Shown in pieces: positions 10,535-22,057 of a stretch of 64,000 nt of DNA (position 1 is its first letter; every line of letters begins with the position of its first letter). Both the position numbers and the translations under genes were made by a program. This DNA is from Pseudoxanthomonas kalamensis DSM 18571 (GTDB lineage Bacteria; Pseudomonadota; Gammaproteobacteria; Xanthomonadales; Xanthomonadaceae). Below the pieces are notes generated by a model. It saw nothing but the letters and a program-made list of their open reading frames with translations. It was not told the origin of the DNA and made no database searches. The DNA lies in contig NZ_PDWQ01000001.1 in NCBI RefSeq assembly GCF_010211745.1, positions 558,001 through 622,000 on the forward strand. The letters are read 5' to 3'.

Positions 10535-11413
10535 ATGCCCGATATCAAGACAGTGCCGGCCAGCGCCGGTGCGCAATGGCTGCTCGATGCGTTCGCCGTG
10601 CTGCGCAAGGCGCCGCTGGGGCTGGGGTTGCTCGGCATCGGTTGGGGCCTGCTGGCGATGGCGGCGATGCTGGTCTCGATGTGGGTGCCGACCCTGGGCC
10701 TGGCGCTGCAGCTGGTGGTTTCGCTGCTGGGGCCGGCCCTGTTCGCCGGCCTGCTGTGGGCGGTGCGCGAAGTCGACCAGGGCCGCGCCGCGCAGCCGGC
10801 ACACCTGTGGCAGGGCCTGCGCAACGGACGCATGCCGGCGCTGCTAAGCACCCTGCTGCCGCAACTTGGCGCCGGTGTGGTGCTGGGCCTGGGCGTGCTG
10901 GTGCTGGTCGGTGCCGATGGCATGAAGCAGATCGTCGAGGTCGCCGAACAGATCCAGGCGGTGCAGGAAGCCGGCGGCACACCGGACCCGGCGATGGTCG
11001 AAGGCCTGCCCGCCGGTCGCGTGCTGTTGTGCCTGCTGCTGGCGCTGGCGCTGGTGCCGGCGGTGGTGTGCCTGATCTTCGTCTCGGTGCCGCAGATCAT
11101 CTTTTCCGGCAGTCCGGGCCTGGCCGCGATGGGCCGCAGCCTGCGCGCCTGCCTGCGCAACCTGCCGGCGATGATCGTGTTTGGCTTGCTGCTGTTCATC
11201 ACTATGTTTGCGCTGGGCTTCGCCACCCAGATTGCCGCGATGCTGATCCAGCTGCTGTTCGGCCCGGCCGCGGCGGTAGTGCTGATGAACCTGCTGCTGA
11301 TGGCGGTGCTGATGCCGCTGCTGGCCGGCGTGGCCTATTTCGCCTGGCGGCAGATGCTGGGCGAAGCCGTGACGCAGCCGCCGGCGGTCGATCCGTCAAG
11401 GATCGAGTTGTAG
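10535..11413 (+). CDS. BPSS1780-type multispanning membrane protein, function unknown
   Basis: A 292-residue hydrophobic protein starting MPDIKTVPASAGAQWLLDAF, 6 bases after an AGGAAG ribosome-binding site. About six membrane segments are visible (for example LGLGLLGIGWGLLAMAAMLV, LALALVPAVVCLIFV and AAAVVLMNLLLMAVLMPLLA). The N-terminal 'W(L)xxAfxllrkaP' pattern and the LRACLRNLPA loop resemble the BPSS1780 family of uncharacterised inner-membrane proteins. No catalytic motif is apparent. It lies downstream of the amidotransferase on the same strand and converges with the copper ATPase gene. Confidence 0.75.
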   Translation: MPDIKTVPASAGAQWLLDAFAVLRKAPLGLGLLGIGWGLLAMAAMLVSMWVPTLGLALQLVVSLLGPALFAGLLWAVREVDQGRAAQPAHLWQGLRNGRMPALLSTLLPQLGAGVVLGLGVLVLVGADGMKQIVEVAEQIQAVQEAGGTPDPAMVEGLPAGRVLLCLLLALALVPAVVCLIFVSVPQIIFSGSPGLAAMGRSLRACLRNLPAMIVFGLLLFITMFALGFATQIAAMLIQLLFGPAAAVVLMNLLLMAVLMPLLAGVAYFAWRQMLGEAVTQPPAVDPSRIEL

Positions 11414-11487
11414 GGAAAAGATCGGCCGGGGCGGCTGGGTAGGTGGTTCAGGCGGGCCTGTTCCGCCGATCGGTCGATTCAATCGAC

Positions 11488-13808
<2,321 letters not shown>

Positions 13809-13812
<4 letters not shown>

Positions 13813-14210
13813 GCCTCGTCCTCGCCGGACAGGGCGCCCAGGATCGGGCAGTGGGCGAGCCGGCCGTGGCCGGGGCAGGCGTCGATCAGCTGCGCCAAGC
13901 CGGCGCGGATGCGTTCCAGTTCGGCCATCTTCGCGTCCACATCGGCCAGCTTTTCCACCGCCGCCGCGCGCAACTCGCCCATGTCGCCATCGACCCGTCC
14001 GGACAGGGCCAGCAGGTCGCGGATCTCGGCCAGGCTGAACCCCAGCGCCTTGGCGCGGCGGACGAAGCGCAGCCGCGCCAGGTCGTCGTCGCGATAACTG
14101 CGGTAGCCCGATTCCATCCGCAGCGGCGGCGGCAGCAGGGCCTGGCGTTCGTAGAAACGGATGGCGTCGATGCCGACGCCGGAGCGTCGGGCCAGTTCAC
14201 CGATTTTCAT
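13809..14210 (-). CDS. MerR-family metal-responsive transcriptional regulator
   Basis: A 133-residue dimeric activator/repressor. The N-terminal winged helix-turn-helix ([20 protein letters not shown]) is followed by a dimerisation helix and a C-terminal metal loop, [13 protein letters not shown]. This loop places two cysteines nine residues apart, similar to the CueR/ZntR sensing loops. With the copper ATPase downstream a CueR-like role is likely, but zinc or cadmium sensing cannot be excluded from the loop alone. It is the first gene of a two-gene operon, and the ATPase ATG overlaps its stop. It is expressed from the adjoining long-spacer promoter and is therefore autoregulated. Confidence 0.9.
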
Positions 14211-14250
14211 GGCAGCGGGCCGGCCGGGGCCGGGTCAGCGGAACGGGCGG

Positions 14251-14286
14251 GCAGTATGCAGTCTGGAGTCGACTCCAGAGTCAAGC
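14251..14286 (-). promoter_or_regulatory. MerR-type promoter/operator of the regulator-copper ATPase operon
   Basis: On the minus strand a -35 TTGACT (14284-14279) is followed by a -10-like CATACT (14258-14253), separated by 20 bp instead of the usual 17. Between them sits a perfect 18-bp palindrome, TCTGGAGTCGACTCCAGA (14262-14279). An over-long spacer filled by a dyad is the established architecture of CueR/ZntR promoters, where the metal-bound regulator untwists the DNA. The regulator start codon is about 40 bases downstream. Confidence 0.88.
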
Positions 14287-14295
14287 GTCGCCGAA

Positions 14296-15048
14296 TCAGT
14301 CCGCCGCGACGGCTTCCTTCGGCGCCACCCAGCGAGAGGCGATGATCCCGACCTCGTACAGCAGGCACAGCGGCAGCGCCAGCATCAGCTGCGAGATCAC
14401 GTCCGGCGGGGTGATCAGCGCCGCCAGCACGAAGGCGCCGACCACGGCATAGCCGCGCCCCTGCGACAGTTGTTGCGGGGTGACCCAGCCCAGCAGGGTC
14501 AGGATCACCAGCGCCACCGGCAGCTCGAAACTGGCGCCGAAGGCCAGGAAGATCACCGAGACGAATTCCAGGTAGCTGCCGGCATCCGGGGTCAGCGCGA
14601 TGACGTCCGGTTTGAACTTGACCAGGAAGCCGAACACCATCTTCAGCACCAGGAAATAGGCGAAGGCGCAGCCGGCGTAGAACAGCAGCACCGCCGACAC
14701 CAACAGCGGCACCGCCATCTTCTTCTCGCGCCGGTACAGGCCGGGGGCGACGAAGGCCCAGGCCTGGTACAGCAGCCACGGCGCGCCGAGGAACAGGGCC
14801 ATGAAGAAGGCCAGCTTGACCGGGGCGAAGAAGGCGCCGGCCGGGTTGGTGGCGATAAAGCCCTGTCCGGCCGGCAGCCGCGAGATCAGCGGTTCGGCCA
14901 GCCAGGTGTACAGCTCGGAAGCGAACGGCAGCAGCACCAGCAGCAGCAGGCCGACGCCGAGCAGAGCGCGCACCAGCCGCGTGCGCAGCTCGACCAGATG
15001 CTCGATCAGGGTGCTCTCGGTTTCCAGTTCCGGCTCTGGTCCGCTCAT
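14296..15048 (-). CDS. tatC: Sec-independent protein translocase TatC
   Basis: A 250-residue polytopic inner-membrane core of the twin-arginine translocase, which receives folded RR-signal proteins together with TatB. Six membrane spans are visible, starting after the conserved N-terminal IEHLVELRTRLVRALLG. Other conserved features are the periplasmic P48-region equivalent (EPLISRLPAGQGFIATNPAG), FAFGASFELPVALVIL and ITPPDVISQLMLALPLCLLYE. It is the last gene of tatA-tatB-tatC, and its ATG overlaps the tatB stop (ATGA). Confidence 0.97.
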   Translation of the reverse strand: MSGPEPELETESTLIEHLVELRTRLVRALLGVGLLLLVLLPFASELYTWLAEPLISRLPAGQGFIATNPAGAFFAPVKLAFFMALFLGAPWLLYQAWAFVAPGLYRREKKMAVPLLVSAVLLFYAGCAFAYFLVLKMVFGFLVKFKPDVIALTPDAGSYLEFVSVIFLAFGASFELPVALVILTLLGWVTPQQLSQGRGYAVVGAFVLAALITPPDVISQLMLALPLCLLYEVGIIASRWVAPKEAVAAD

Positions 15049-15584
15049 GCCGGCCGCCCCTTGCCGGTGTCGGCGGGCGGCGGGCCGAACAGGTCCGGCT
15101 GGGCGTCGTCGCTGGCAACGGCGTCTTCGGGATCGGCTTCAGGTTCGGCTTCAGCTTCAGCCGGAATGTCGGCCGCCGTCGCCGGCAGCGGCGTCATCAC
15201 CGCGTCGCCGGCATCGGTCGGCGCGGTGTCCGCATTCGTGTCCGTGGACTCGCTCTGGGTTTCGGTGACGTTTGCGGTGGCCGTTGCGGCCACGCCTTTC
15301 AGCGACTCGCGCACTTGTTCGAATTCGCGCCGCGCGTCGGCTTCGCCTTCGCGCATGGCCTGTTCGGTGTCGCGGACCGCCTGCTTGGCGTCCTTCAGGT
15401 TGCGCTTGAGTTCGTCAGCGGCCAGTTCGCGTTCCAGCTCGCTCTTCACCGAGGCCCATTGCGCACGCGCGCGGCGTACCCACAGGCCGGCGAAGCGCGC
15501 CGCCTTCGGCAGCCGTTCCGGGCCCAGCACGACCAGCGCCACCACGGCGACGACCATCAGTTCGGTGAATCCGATATCGAACAT
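15045..15584 (-). CDS. tatB: Sec-independent protein translocase TatB
   Basis: A 179-residue single-span protein beginning MFDIGFTELMVVAVVALVVL with the invariant LGPERLPKAAR that marks TatB rather than TatA. An amphipathic helix and a long charged helical region follow (KSELERELAADELKRNLKDA). The tail after about residue 100 is low-complexity and Ala/Glu/Pro-rich, as often seen. It partners TatC in the receptor complex. It lies 53 bp downstream of tatA and overlaps tatC by 4 bases. Confidence 0.95.
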   Translation of the reverse strand: MFDIGFTELMVVAVVALVVLGPERLPKAARFAGLWVRRARAQWASVKSELERELAADELKRNLKDAKQAVRDTEQAMREGEADARREFEQVRESLKGVAATATANVTETQSESTDTNADTAPTDAGDAVMTPLPATAADIPAEAEAEPEADPEDAVASDDAQPDLFGPPPADTGKGRPA

Positions 15585-15637
15585 GGCGTGGGGCGCCTGC
15601 CCTCAGCGGGGGGCGGCGGGCGACGTGCCGCAGGCGC

Positions 15638-15862
15638 TCACTGCGCGCTGCGGTCGTGTTCCTTGCTGGCGCTGCTTTCTTCGCTGCGCGACTGGTCGCC
15701 GAGCTGGCCGGTCGGCTTGTCCTCGTCGTTCTTCATGCCTTCCTTGAAGCCCTTGACCGCCTCGCCCAGGTCCTTGCCGGCGCTGCGCAGGCGCTTGGTG
15801 CCGAAAACCAGCAGCACGACCACCAACACGATGATCCAGTGCCAAATGCTCAAACCGCCCAT
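15638..15862 (-). CDS. tatA: Sec-independent protein translocase TatA
   Basis: A 74-residue pore-forming subunit of the Tat system. It begins [20 protein letters not shown] (one membrane helix), then [20 protein letters not shown], the canonical hinge and amphipathic helix of TatA. A short hydrophilic tail follows. It is the first gene of the tatABC operon, 58 bp after the stop of the SYLF gene on the same strand. Confidence 0.96.
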   Translation of the reverse strand: MGGLSIWHWIIVLVVVLLVFGTKRLRSAGKDLGEAVKGFKEGMKNDEDKPTGQLGDQSRSEESSASKEHDRSAQ

Positions 15863-15920
15863 GGAAATGCTCGCAGCTGTGTCGGAAGACGCTCAGGATA
15901 CCCCAGCACGCGCTTGACGG

Positions 15921-16769
15921 TCAGGGCGTGCCGTCCAGCGGCTCGGTGCGGACCGCATCGTCTTCCACCGGTTCGAAGCCGGTCGGCTGCTGCGTTTCCG
16001 CGGCGGCCGGCGCGGTGGCGGACGTTGCGGCGGCGGCCGGGGTCGCCGGGGGTGCGGCGGCGGTGCCGCCGTCGCGATTGGCGCGTGCCGCGGCGGTGGC
16101 CTCCTCGAGCGCGTCGCGGAAGCCGACCACCGCGTCCGAAGGCGCGCCGGCACGGGCCTCGAAGATCGCTCGCGGGGTGGCGGTGCTGCCGTAGACGGCC
16201 ACGTTGGCGTCGTCGTCGATCGACAGCACCGCGCCATCCAGCGCCACGCCGGCGAACAGGCCGCGCGCGCGCGACCACGACCAGATTTCGGCCTTCAGCT
16301 GGCCGTCGGTGGCGGCGGCGGCGTTGCGGCCGACCGGACCGGCAGCCACGCCGGCGTCGGCGCCGAGGGTGAACTTGCCGTTGACGATGCTTTCCAGGCT
16401 GCGGTCGTTGCGGAACACCAGCACTACATCGGAAGACTGCACGCCGGCCTGGAAGCCGATGCTGCCGCCGGTGAGCTTGATGAAGGCCGGTTGCGACCAG
16501 CTGCCGTCGTCGTTCTTCACCGACATCAGCCCATGGCCGCGCCGGCCGCCGACGACCAGGCCGGCCTTGATGGTGTCCGGGATGACGACGATGGCGCGGG
16601 CCTCGTCGAGCAGCTTGTCGGGGATGCTGTTTTCGGGAATCTTCTGGATTTCCTGCAACACGCGCACCGCGTTGCCGGCGCGCTCGTCTTCCTTGGCGCC
16701 GGCGAAGGCCTGGGCGGCGAACAGCAGGGCGACGGCGAACACGGCCACGGCAAAGGACTTGCGGAACAT
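15921..16769 (-). CDS. Secreted SYLF-domain (Ysc84/YSC84-like) lipid-binding protein
   Basis: A 282-residue protein with a signal peptide (MFRKSFAVAVFAVALLFAAQ, cleavage near AFA-GA). A SYLF domain occupies about residues 30-215, including ARAIVVIPDTIKAGLVVGGR, SQPAFIKLTGGSIGFQAGVQ and ARGLFAGVALDGAVL. The family binds phosphoinositides in eukaryotes, while the bacterial role in the periplasm or envelope is poorly known. The last 65 residues are an Ala/Pro/Thr-rich low-complexity tail. It lies upstream of tatABC on the same strand. Confidence 0.85.
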   Translation of the reverse strand: MFRKSFAVAVFAVALLFAAQAFAGAKEDERAGNAVRVLQEIQKIPENSIPDKLLDEARAIVVIPDTIKAGLVVGGRRGHGLMSVKNDDGSWSQPAFIKLTGGSIGFQAGVQSSDVVLVFRNDRSLESIVNGKFTLGADAGVAAGPVGRNAAAATDGQLKAEIWSWSRARGLFAGVALDGAVLSIDDDANVAVYGSTATPRAIFEARAGAPSDAVVGFRDALEEATAAARANRDGGTAAAPPATPAAAATSATAPAAAETQQPTGFEPVEDDAVRTEPLDGTP

Positions 16770-16894
16770 GCGGGACTCCGGGGGAATGCGCAGCCGCTGC
16801 GGCTGCCCTGTCGCCGGACCATAGAAGCCGGGCGATGAATCGGCGCTGACGCGCGCGGGCGTTGGCGTGCGGCGTCTCTCTGCGACAATGGGGC

Positions 16895-17869
16895 ATGACT
16901 TCCGCTTCCGACAGCGCCCTGCTGCTGGTCAATCTGGGTACGCCTGCGGCGCCGACCGCGGCGGCGGTGCGTCGTTACCTGGGCGAATTCCTCGGCGATC
17001 CGCGGGTGGTGCAGATCCCGCGATTGCTGTGGAAGCCGCTGCTGCACGGCCTGATCCTGCCGCTGCGCGGCGCGCGCTCGGCGGAGAAATATGCGCAGGT
17101 CTGGCTGGACGAAGGCTCGCCACTGGAGGTGTACACGCGACGGCTGGCGCAGGTTCTGCAATCGCGCCTGCCCGACTGGCAGGTCGGTCATGCGATGCGA
17201 TACGGCGAGCCGGCCCTGCTGCCGGCGCTGCGCGACCTGCAGCGGCAGGGACGACGGCGGATCGTCGTGCTGCCGCTGTATCCGCAGTACTCCACAACCA
17301 CGACCGCCTCGGTCGACGACGTGGTGCAGGCCTTTCGCCGCGAAGCGCCGCAGCTGGACGTGCGGATGATCGACGACTACGCCGAACACGCCGGCTGGAT
17401 CGAAGCGGTGGCGGCGTCGATCCGCGACTGGCGGCAACGACACGACGCTGGCGAGCATCTGTTGTTCTCGTTCCACGGCCTGCCGCAACGGGTCGCCGAT
17501 GCTGGTGATCCGTATCCGCGCCAGTGCGAGGCCGGGGCGCGCGCCATCGCGCAGGCACTGGGATTGCGCGATGGCGAATGGTCGCTGGCCTACCAGTCGC
17601 GCTTCGGCCGCGAACGCTGGCTGGAGCCGGCGACCGACACCGCGCTGGCCGATCTGGCCGCGCGCGGATTGCGCAAGGTCGACGTGGTCTGTCCCGGCTT
17701 CGCGGTCGACTGCCTGGAAACGCTGGAAGAAGTGGCGATCGGTTATGCCAAGGGGTTCGCCAACGCGACCGGCGGCGAGCTGCGCTACATCCCCTGCCTC
17801 AACGACTCGCCGACGCATGCCGACGCGCTGGCCGAACTGGTGACGGCGTCGTCCGCTTCAACGGACTGA
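16895..17869 (+). CDS. hemH: Ferrochelatase
   Basis: A 324-residue enzyme that inserts Fe(II) into protoporphyrin IX, the last step of haem synthesis, in the cytoplasm or at the inner-membrane face. It has the family opening [20 protein letters not shown], then [15 protein letters not shown], the catalytic His in [20 protein letters not shown] and the acidic ETLEE. The ATG at 16895 is preferred over an upstream in-frame start at 16862, because family alignment begins just before LLVNLGTP. The stop codon lies inside a tandem 13-bp duplication, TTCAACGGACTGA (17857-17869 and 17870-17882). Confidence 0.96.
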   Translation: MTSASDSALLLVNLGTPAAPTAAAVRRYLGEFLGDPRVVQIPRLLWKPLLHGLILPLRGARSAEKYAQVWLDEGSPLEVYTRRLAQVLQSRLPDWQVGHAMRYGEPALLPALRDLQRQGRRRIVVLPLYPQYSTTTTASVDDVVQAFRREAPQLDVRMIDDYAEHAGWIEAVAASIRDWRQRHDAGEHLLFSFHGLPQRVADAGDPYPRQCEAGARAIAQALGLRDGEWSLAYQSRFGRERWLEPATDTALADLAARGLRKVDVVCPGFAVDCLETLEEVAIGYAKGFANATGGELRYIPCLNDSPTHADALAELVTASSASTD

Positions 17870-17959
17870 TTCAACGGACTGAAGAAAATCCGGACGACCC
17901 CTCCCTGGATCGCCCGGAAGGCACCGCCCCCACGGTCCACGCAAGGGGCGGAAGCCTTG

Positions 17960-17991
17960 TCCGATCCGAGGGACGTGCCGACCGGATCGGA
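17960..17991. repeat. Inverted repeat downstream of hemH
   Basis: Perfect 9-bp arms TCCGATCCG (17960-17968) and CGGATCGGA (17983-17991) flank a 14-base loop, in the 181-bp gap between the convergent hemH and the unknown membrane gene. There is no U-tract. It may help end hemH transcription. Confidence 0.4.
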
Positions 17992-18031
17992 AACGACGCG
18001 TCCGTGCGCCGCGGATGGCTGCCAGACGTTG

Positions 18032-18057
18032 CCGCTGAAAGGGAGGGCTTTCAGCGG
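18032..18057 (-). terminator. Strong hairpin at the end of the 18051-18611 gene
   Basis: A perfect 10-bp stem CCGCTGAAAG/CTTTCAGCGG with a 6-base loop spans the stop codon of the minus-strand gene. No clear T-run follows, so intrinsic termination is plausible but the hairpin may instead stabilise the 3' end. Confidence 0.5.
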
Positions 18058-18611
18058 TCGCGGTTGGCGGCGTGGAAAGCCATGGCCAGGGCGACGTCCT
18101 GGCGGCGGATCGGCGCGTTGTCCAGCCACCACGACTGCGAGTGGCGGGCCAGTTCCGGATCTTCGCGGCTGATCCGCGCCAGGGTGCCGATTTCCTCGGC
18201 GCTGGCCGGCAGTTCGTACGGGCGGTAGTACTGGTTGAGCGGTTGCAGGCCGGTTTCCAGCAGCCAGGACAGGGCCAGGCTGGCGAGCACGGCACCGACG
18301 GCGATCAGGCCGAAACCGGCGAGCAGCAACGGCTGATTGCTCAGCAGGTTGCCGAAGATGCCCAGCCCGGTCCCGGTCAGCAGCGACGCGGCCGCGGCGA
18401 CGAAGGTCAGGCGGCGATGCCGCGCACGCGCCTCATGGCGGCGCACCGCCGCGCGTTCGTCCAGTTCCTCCTGGGTCAGCGCGGCGCGCTGGCCCAGATC
18501 GATGCGGGCCTTGACCAGGGTCGGACCCTGGCGGGAAGCGTGCGAGGCGGGCGCCCAGTCGATGTCGACTGGATCGGCGAGGAACGCGGTGGCGGTGTTG
18601 GCAAAATCCAT
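18051..18611 (-). CDS. Membrane protein of unknown function, paralogue A
   Basis: A 186-residue protein I do not recognise. It has no signal peptide. The cytoplasmic-looking N-terminus contains QEELDERAAVRRHEARARHR, followed by two membrane helices (about 72-92 and 100-118) and a soluble C-terminus with SREDPELARHSQSWWLDNAP and RQDVALAMAFHAANRDR. The next gene upstream on the same strand (18856-19425) is clearly homologous in all these parts, so they form a tandem duplicated pair. An AGGAG site lies 9 bases before the ATG. The 244-bp upstream region is AT-rich and holds a CRP/Clp-type site. Confidence 0.75.
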   Translation of the reverse strand: MDFANTATAFLADPVDIDWAPASHASRQGPTLVKARIDLGQRAALTQEELDERAAVRRHEARARHRRLTFVAAAASLLTGTGLGIFGNLLSNQPLLLAGFGLIAVGAVLASLALSWLLETGLQPLNQYYRPYELPASAEEIGTLARISREDPELARHSQSWWLDNAPIRRQDVALAMAFHAANRDR

Positions 18612-18782
18612 GTTCGTTTACTCCTGGGTGTCTGCCCGGTACTGGAGCAAGCGATGTGCCAATCGCGTCGTTGAACCGGGGGAAAGCCCGGCCTCAGTCC
18701 AAAATTAAATATAACTAACTGAATATCAAGGATAAATATCCTGAACCGGAGCAAACGACGTCTGGTGCAAGCGCAGAATAAA

Positions 18783-18798
18783 TGTGACGTACGTCACA
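18783..18798. promoter_or_regulatory. CRP/Clp-type operator
   Basis: The perfect 16-bp palindrome TGTGACGTACGTCACA has the TGTGA-N6-TCACA form recognised by CRP, and in xanthomonads by the c-di-GMP-responsive Clp. A second, degenerate TGACG-N5-CGTCA dyad follows at 18805-18819. It lies 172 bp upstream of the 18051-18611 gene, beyond a very AT-rich stretch (18700-18780) that contains an imperfect palindrome AGGATA-AA-TATCCT (18729-18742). Confidence 0.7.
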
Positions 18799-18855
18799 GA
18801 TAAGTGACGTACTGCGTCAACTTTCGGCACGGCGGGCGCGGCCCGCCCGAAGGGG

Positions 18856-19425
18856 TCAGTCGCGCTTGCGGGCGCGGACGAAATCCATCGCCAGGGCGAT
18901 GTCGCCATTGCGGATCGGCGCCGGGTTTTCCCACCACGGGGCGATCAGCCGGGCCAGCTCCGGGTCTTCCTGCGACAGCCGCGACAGCCGGGCGATGTCC
19001 TCGGAACCGGCGGGCAGTTCGTCGAGCTGGTAGAACGCGCCCAAGTCGTTGTCCTTCGGGTACAGCATCGCGGCAGCCAGCATGCACAGCAGCACCAGGC
19101 CGCAGGTCGCCACGCCGTAGCCCAAGGCCAGCAGCCAGGGCTGGGCGAGCAGGTTGCCAAGCCAGCTGGCGAGCAGGCCGACCAGGGTCAGGCCGGCGCC
19201 AAGGCGAACCCGCGCCGGAACATGCTGGTGCCGGGCCTGGTTGCGGCGCGTCACCGCGCGGGCGTCCAGCTCGTCGGGCATCAGCGCCTTGCGCATCATC
19301 AACGCCCGGCGGGCGGCGATCAGTTCGCCGCTTTCCCGCTTCGGCGAGGCGAACACCGGATCGTTGGCGTTGCGCAGCATGCCGTAGCGCGGCTGTGCCA
19401 ACGCGGGGGCCCTGATGCGGTCCAT
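18856..19425 (-). CDS. Membrane protein of unknown function, paralogue B
   Basis: A 189-residue protein from the chosen ATG. The frame is open up to a GTG at 19512, giving 218 residues. The start at 19425 (MDRIRAPALAQPRYGML) is preferred because AAGGAC lies at a suitable distance and because the length then matches paralogue A. Shared blocks are MPDELDARAVTRRNQARHQH, two membrane helices (LTLVGLLASWLGNLLAQPWL and a second), LSQEDPELARLIAPWWENPA and PIRNGDIALAMDF. The function is unknown. The most conserved part is the C-terminal EDPELAR...W...AP(I)R..D(I/V)ALAM motif. Confidence 0.72.
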   Translation of the reverse strand: MDRIRAPALAQPRYGMLRNANDPVFASPKRESGELIAARRALMMRKALMPDELDARAVTRRNQARHQHVPARVRLGAGLTLVGLLASWLGNLLAQPWLLALGYGVATCGLVLLCMLAAAMLYPKDNDLGAFYQLDELPAGSEDIARLSRLSQEDPELARLIAPWWENPAPIRNGDIALAMDFVRARKRD

Positions 19426-19560
19426 CCAGTACTGTCCTTGTGCGGCCATGGCATCCAATCCAGCGATCGAGCTAATGTGTTCCGGGTCACAATTCTCCGC
19501 TTCCGGCGCCACAGCATTGTTCGCGAATCGGGAACCTGACGTTCCTGTTCAGCTGGCGGC

Positions 19561-20349
19561 TCAAATCGCCAGCAGATGCCGCAGTCCGCCTTTCAACGCC
19601 CGGCCTTCGTGGTGGAAGTAGTCGCGTTCCTGCCGCCAGTCGGGGCGGCGGGCCTCGACTTCAGCCCAGAACCGCGGCGAGTGGTCGCGGTGGATCAGGT
19701 GGCAGAGCTCGTGCACCAGCACGTATTCGAAAGCCGACGGGCGCGCCAGCACCAGCGACAGGTCCAGGGTCAGGCTGTCGTCGGGCGCCAGCGAGCCCCA
19801 TTGCGAGGACATCACCTTGAAGCGGATCCGGCGCGGCGCGCGCGGCAGGTCGGACAGGTATTTCGGCATCCAGACACCAACATCGGCGCGCGCTTCGGCC
19901 TCGTAGAACTGGCGCAGCACGCGCCGCAGCGCGGCGTCGCCGGCCCGCGCCGAGCGCTGGAACAGCAGTCGGTCGCCCTCGCGGCGCAGATTGGAAAAAG
20001 GCCCGTCCTGCCAGTGCAATGGCCACGATTGACCGCGCAACGGCAGGGCGTCGGTCTGGCCGGCGACGAAATCGGGCAGGACATCGGCATCGCGGAAATG
20101 CGCCAGCTGCGCCTGCAGCCATTCGCGGTGCTGGAGCAGGAAGCGCGCGCCGCTGACCCGGCTGGCGCGGGCCGGCAGGGTCAGCCGCGCGCCGCGCTCG
20201 TCCACGCTCAGTTTCAGCCGTCGCGCGCGCGGGTCTCGCACGCGCAATACGGTCACGGTCGAGCCGTCATCAAGCATCAATTCGACATGATCGCGCTCGA
20301 TCGGACGCGCGACTGGGCGCGGTGGGGAAATCAGGCGGCGCAGCGACAT
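19561..20349 (-). CDS. YgjP-like M48-type metallopeptidase
   Basis: A 262-residue cytoplasmic protein of the YgjP/WLM-like (DUF45) family. The zinc site is HELCHLIHRDHSPRFW, an HExxH with a third histidine downstream; Glu is the expected general base. The N-terminal beta-rich region (TVLRVRDPRARRLKLSVDER) and FKVMSSQWGSLAPDDSLTLD are typical. An in-frame ATG at 20466 would overlap hutU and add 39 residues, so 20349 (MSLRRLISPPR) is used. It lies 40 bp downstream of hutU and may be in the same transcript, although nothing links it functionally to histidine catabolism. Confidence 0.87.
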   Translation of the reverse strand: MSLRRLISPPRPVARPIERDHVELMLDDGSTVTVLRVRDPRARRLKLSVDERGARLTLPARASRVSGARFLLQHREWLQAQLAHFRDADVLPDFVAGQTDALPLRGQSWPLHWQDGPFSNLRREGDRLLFQRSARAGDAALRRVLRQFYEAEARADVGVWMPKYLSDLPRAPRRIRFKVMSSQWGSLAPDDSLTLDLSLVLARPSAFEYVLVHELCHLIHRDHSPRFWAEVEARRPDWRQERDYFHHEGRALKGGLRHLLAI

Positions 20350-20389
20350 GCCATGAGTATGCCGCGCGCGTGGTGAAAAGAGGTCGCGG

Positions 20390-22053
<1,664 letters not shown>

Positions 22054-22057
<4 letters not shown>

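Noticed and set aside
15905-16100. GC/Ala-Pro repeats at the 3' end of the SYLF gene as a possible regulatory repeat
   Set aside because: The sequence is ordinary Ala/Pro/Thr low-complexity coding DNA without a regular repeat unit.
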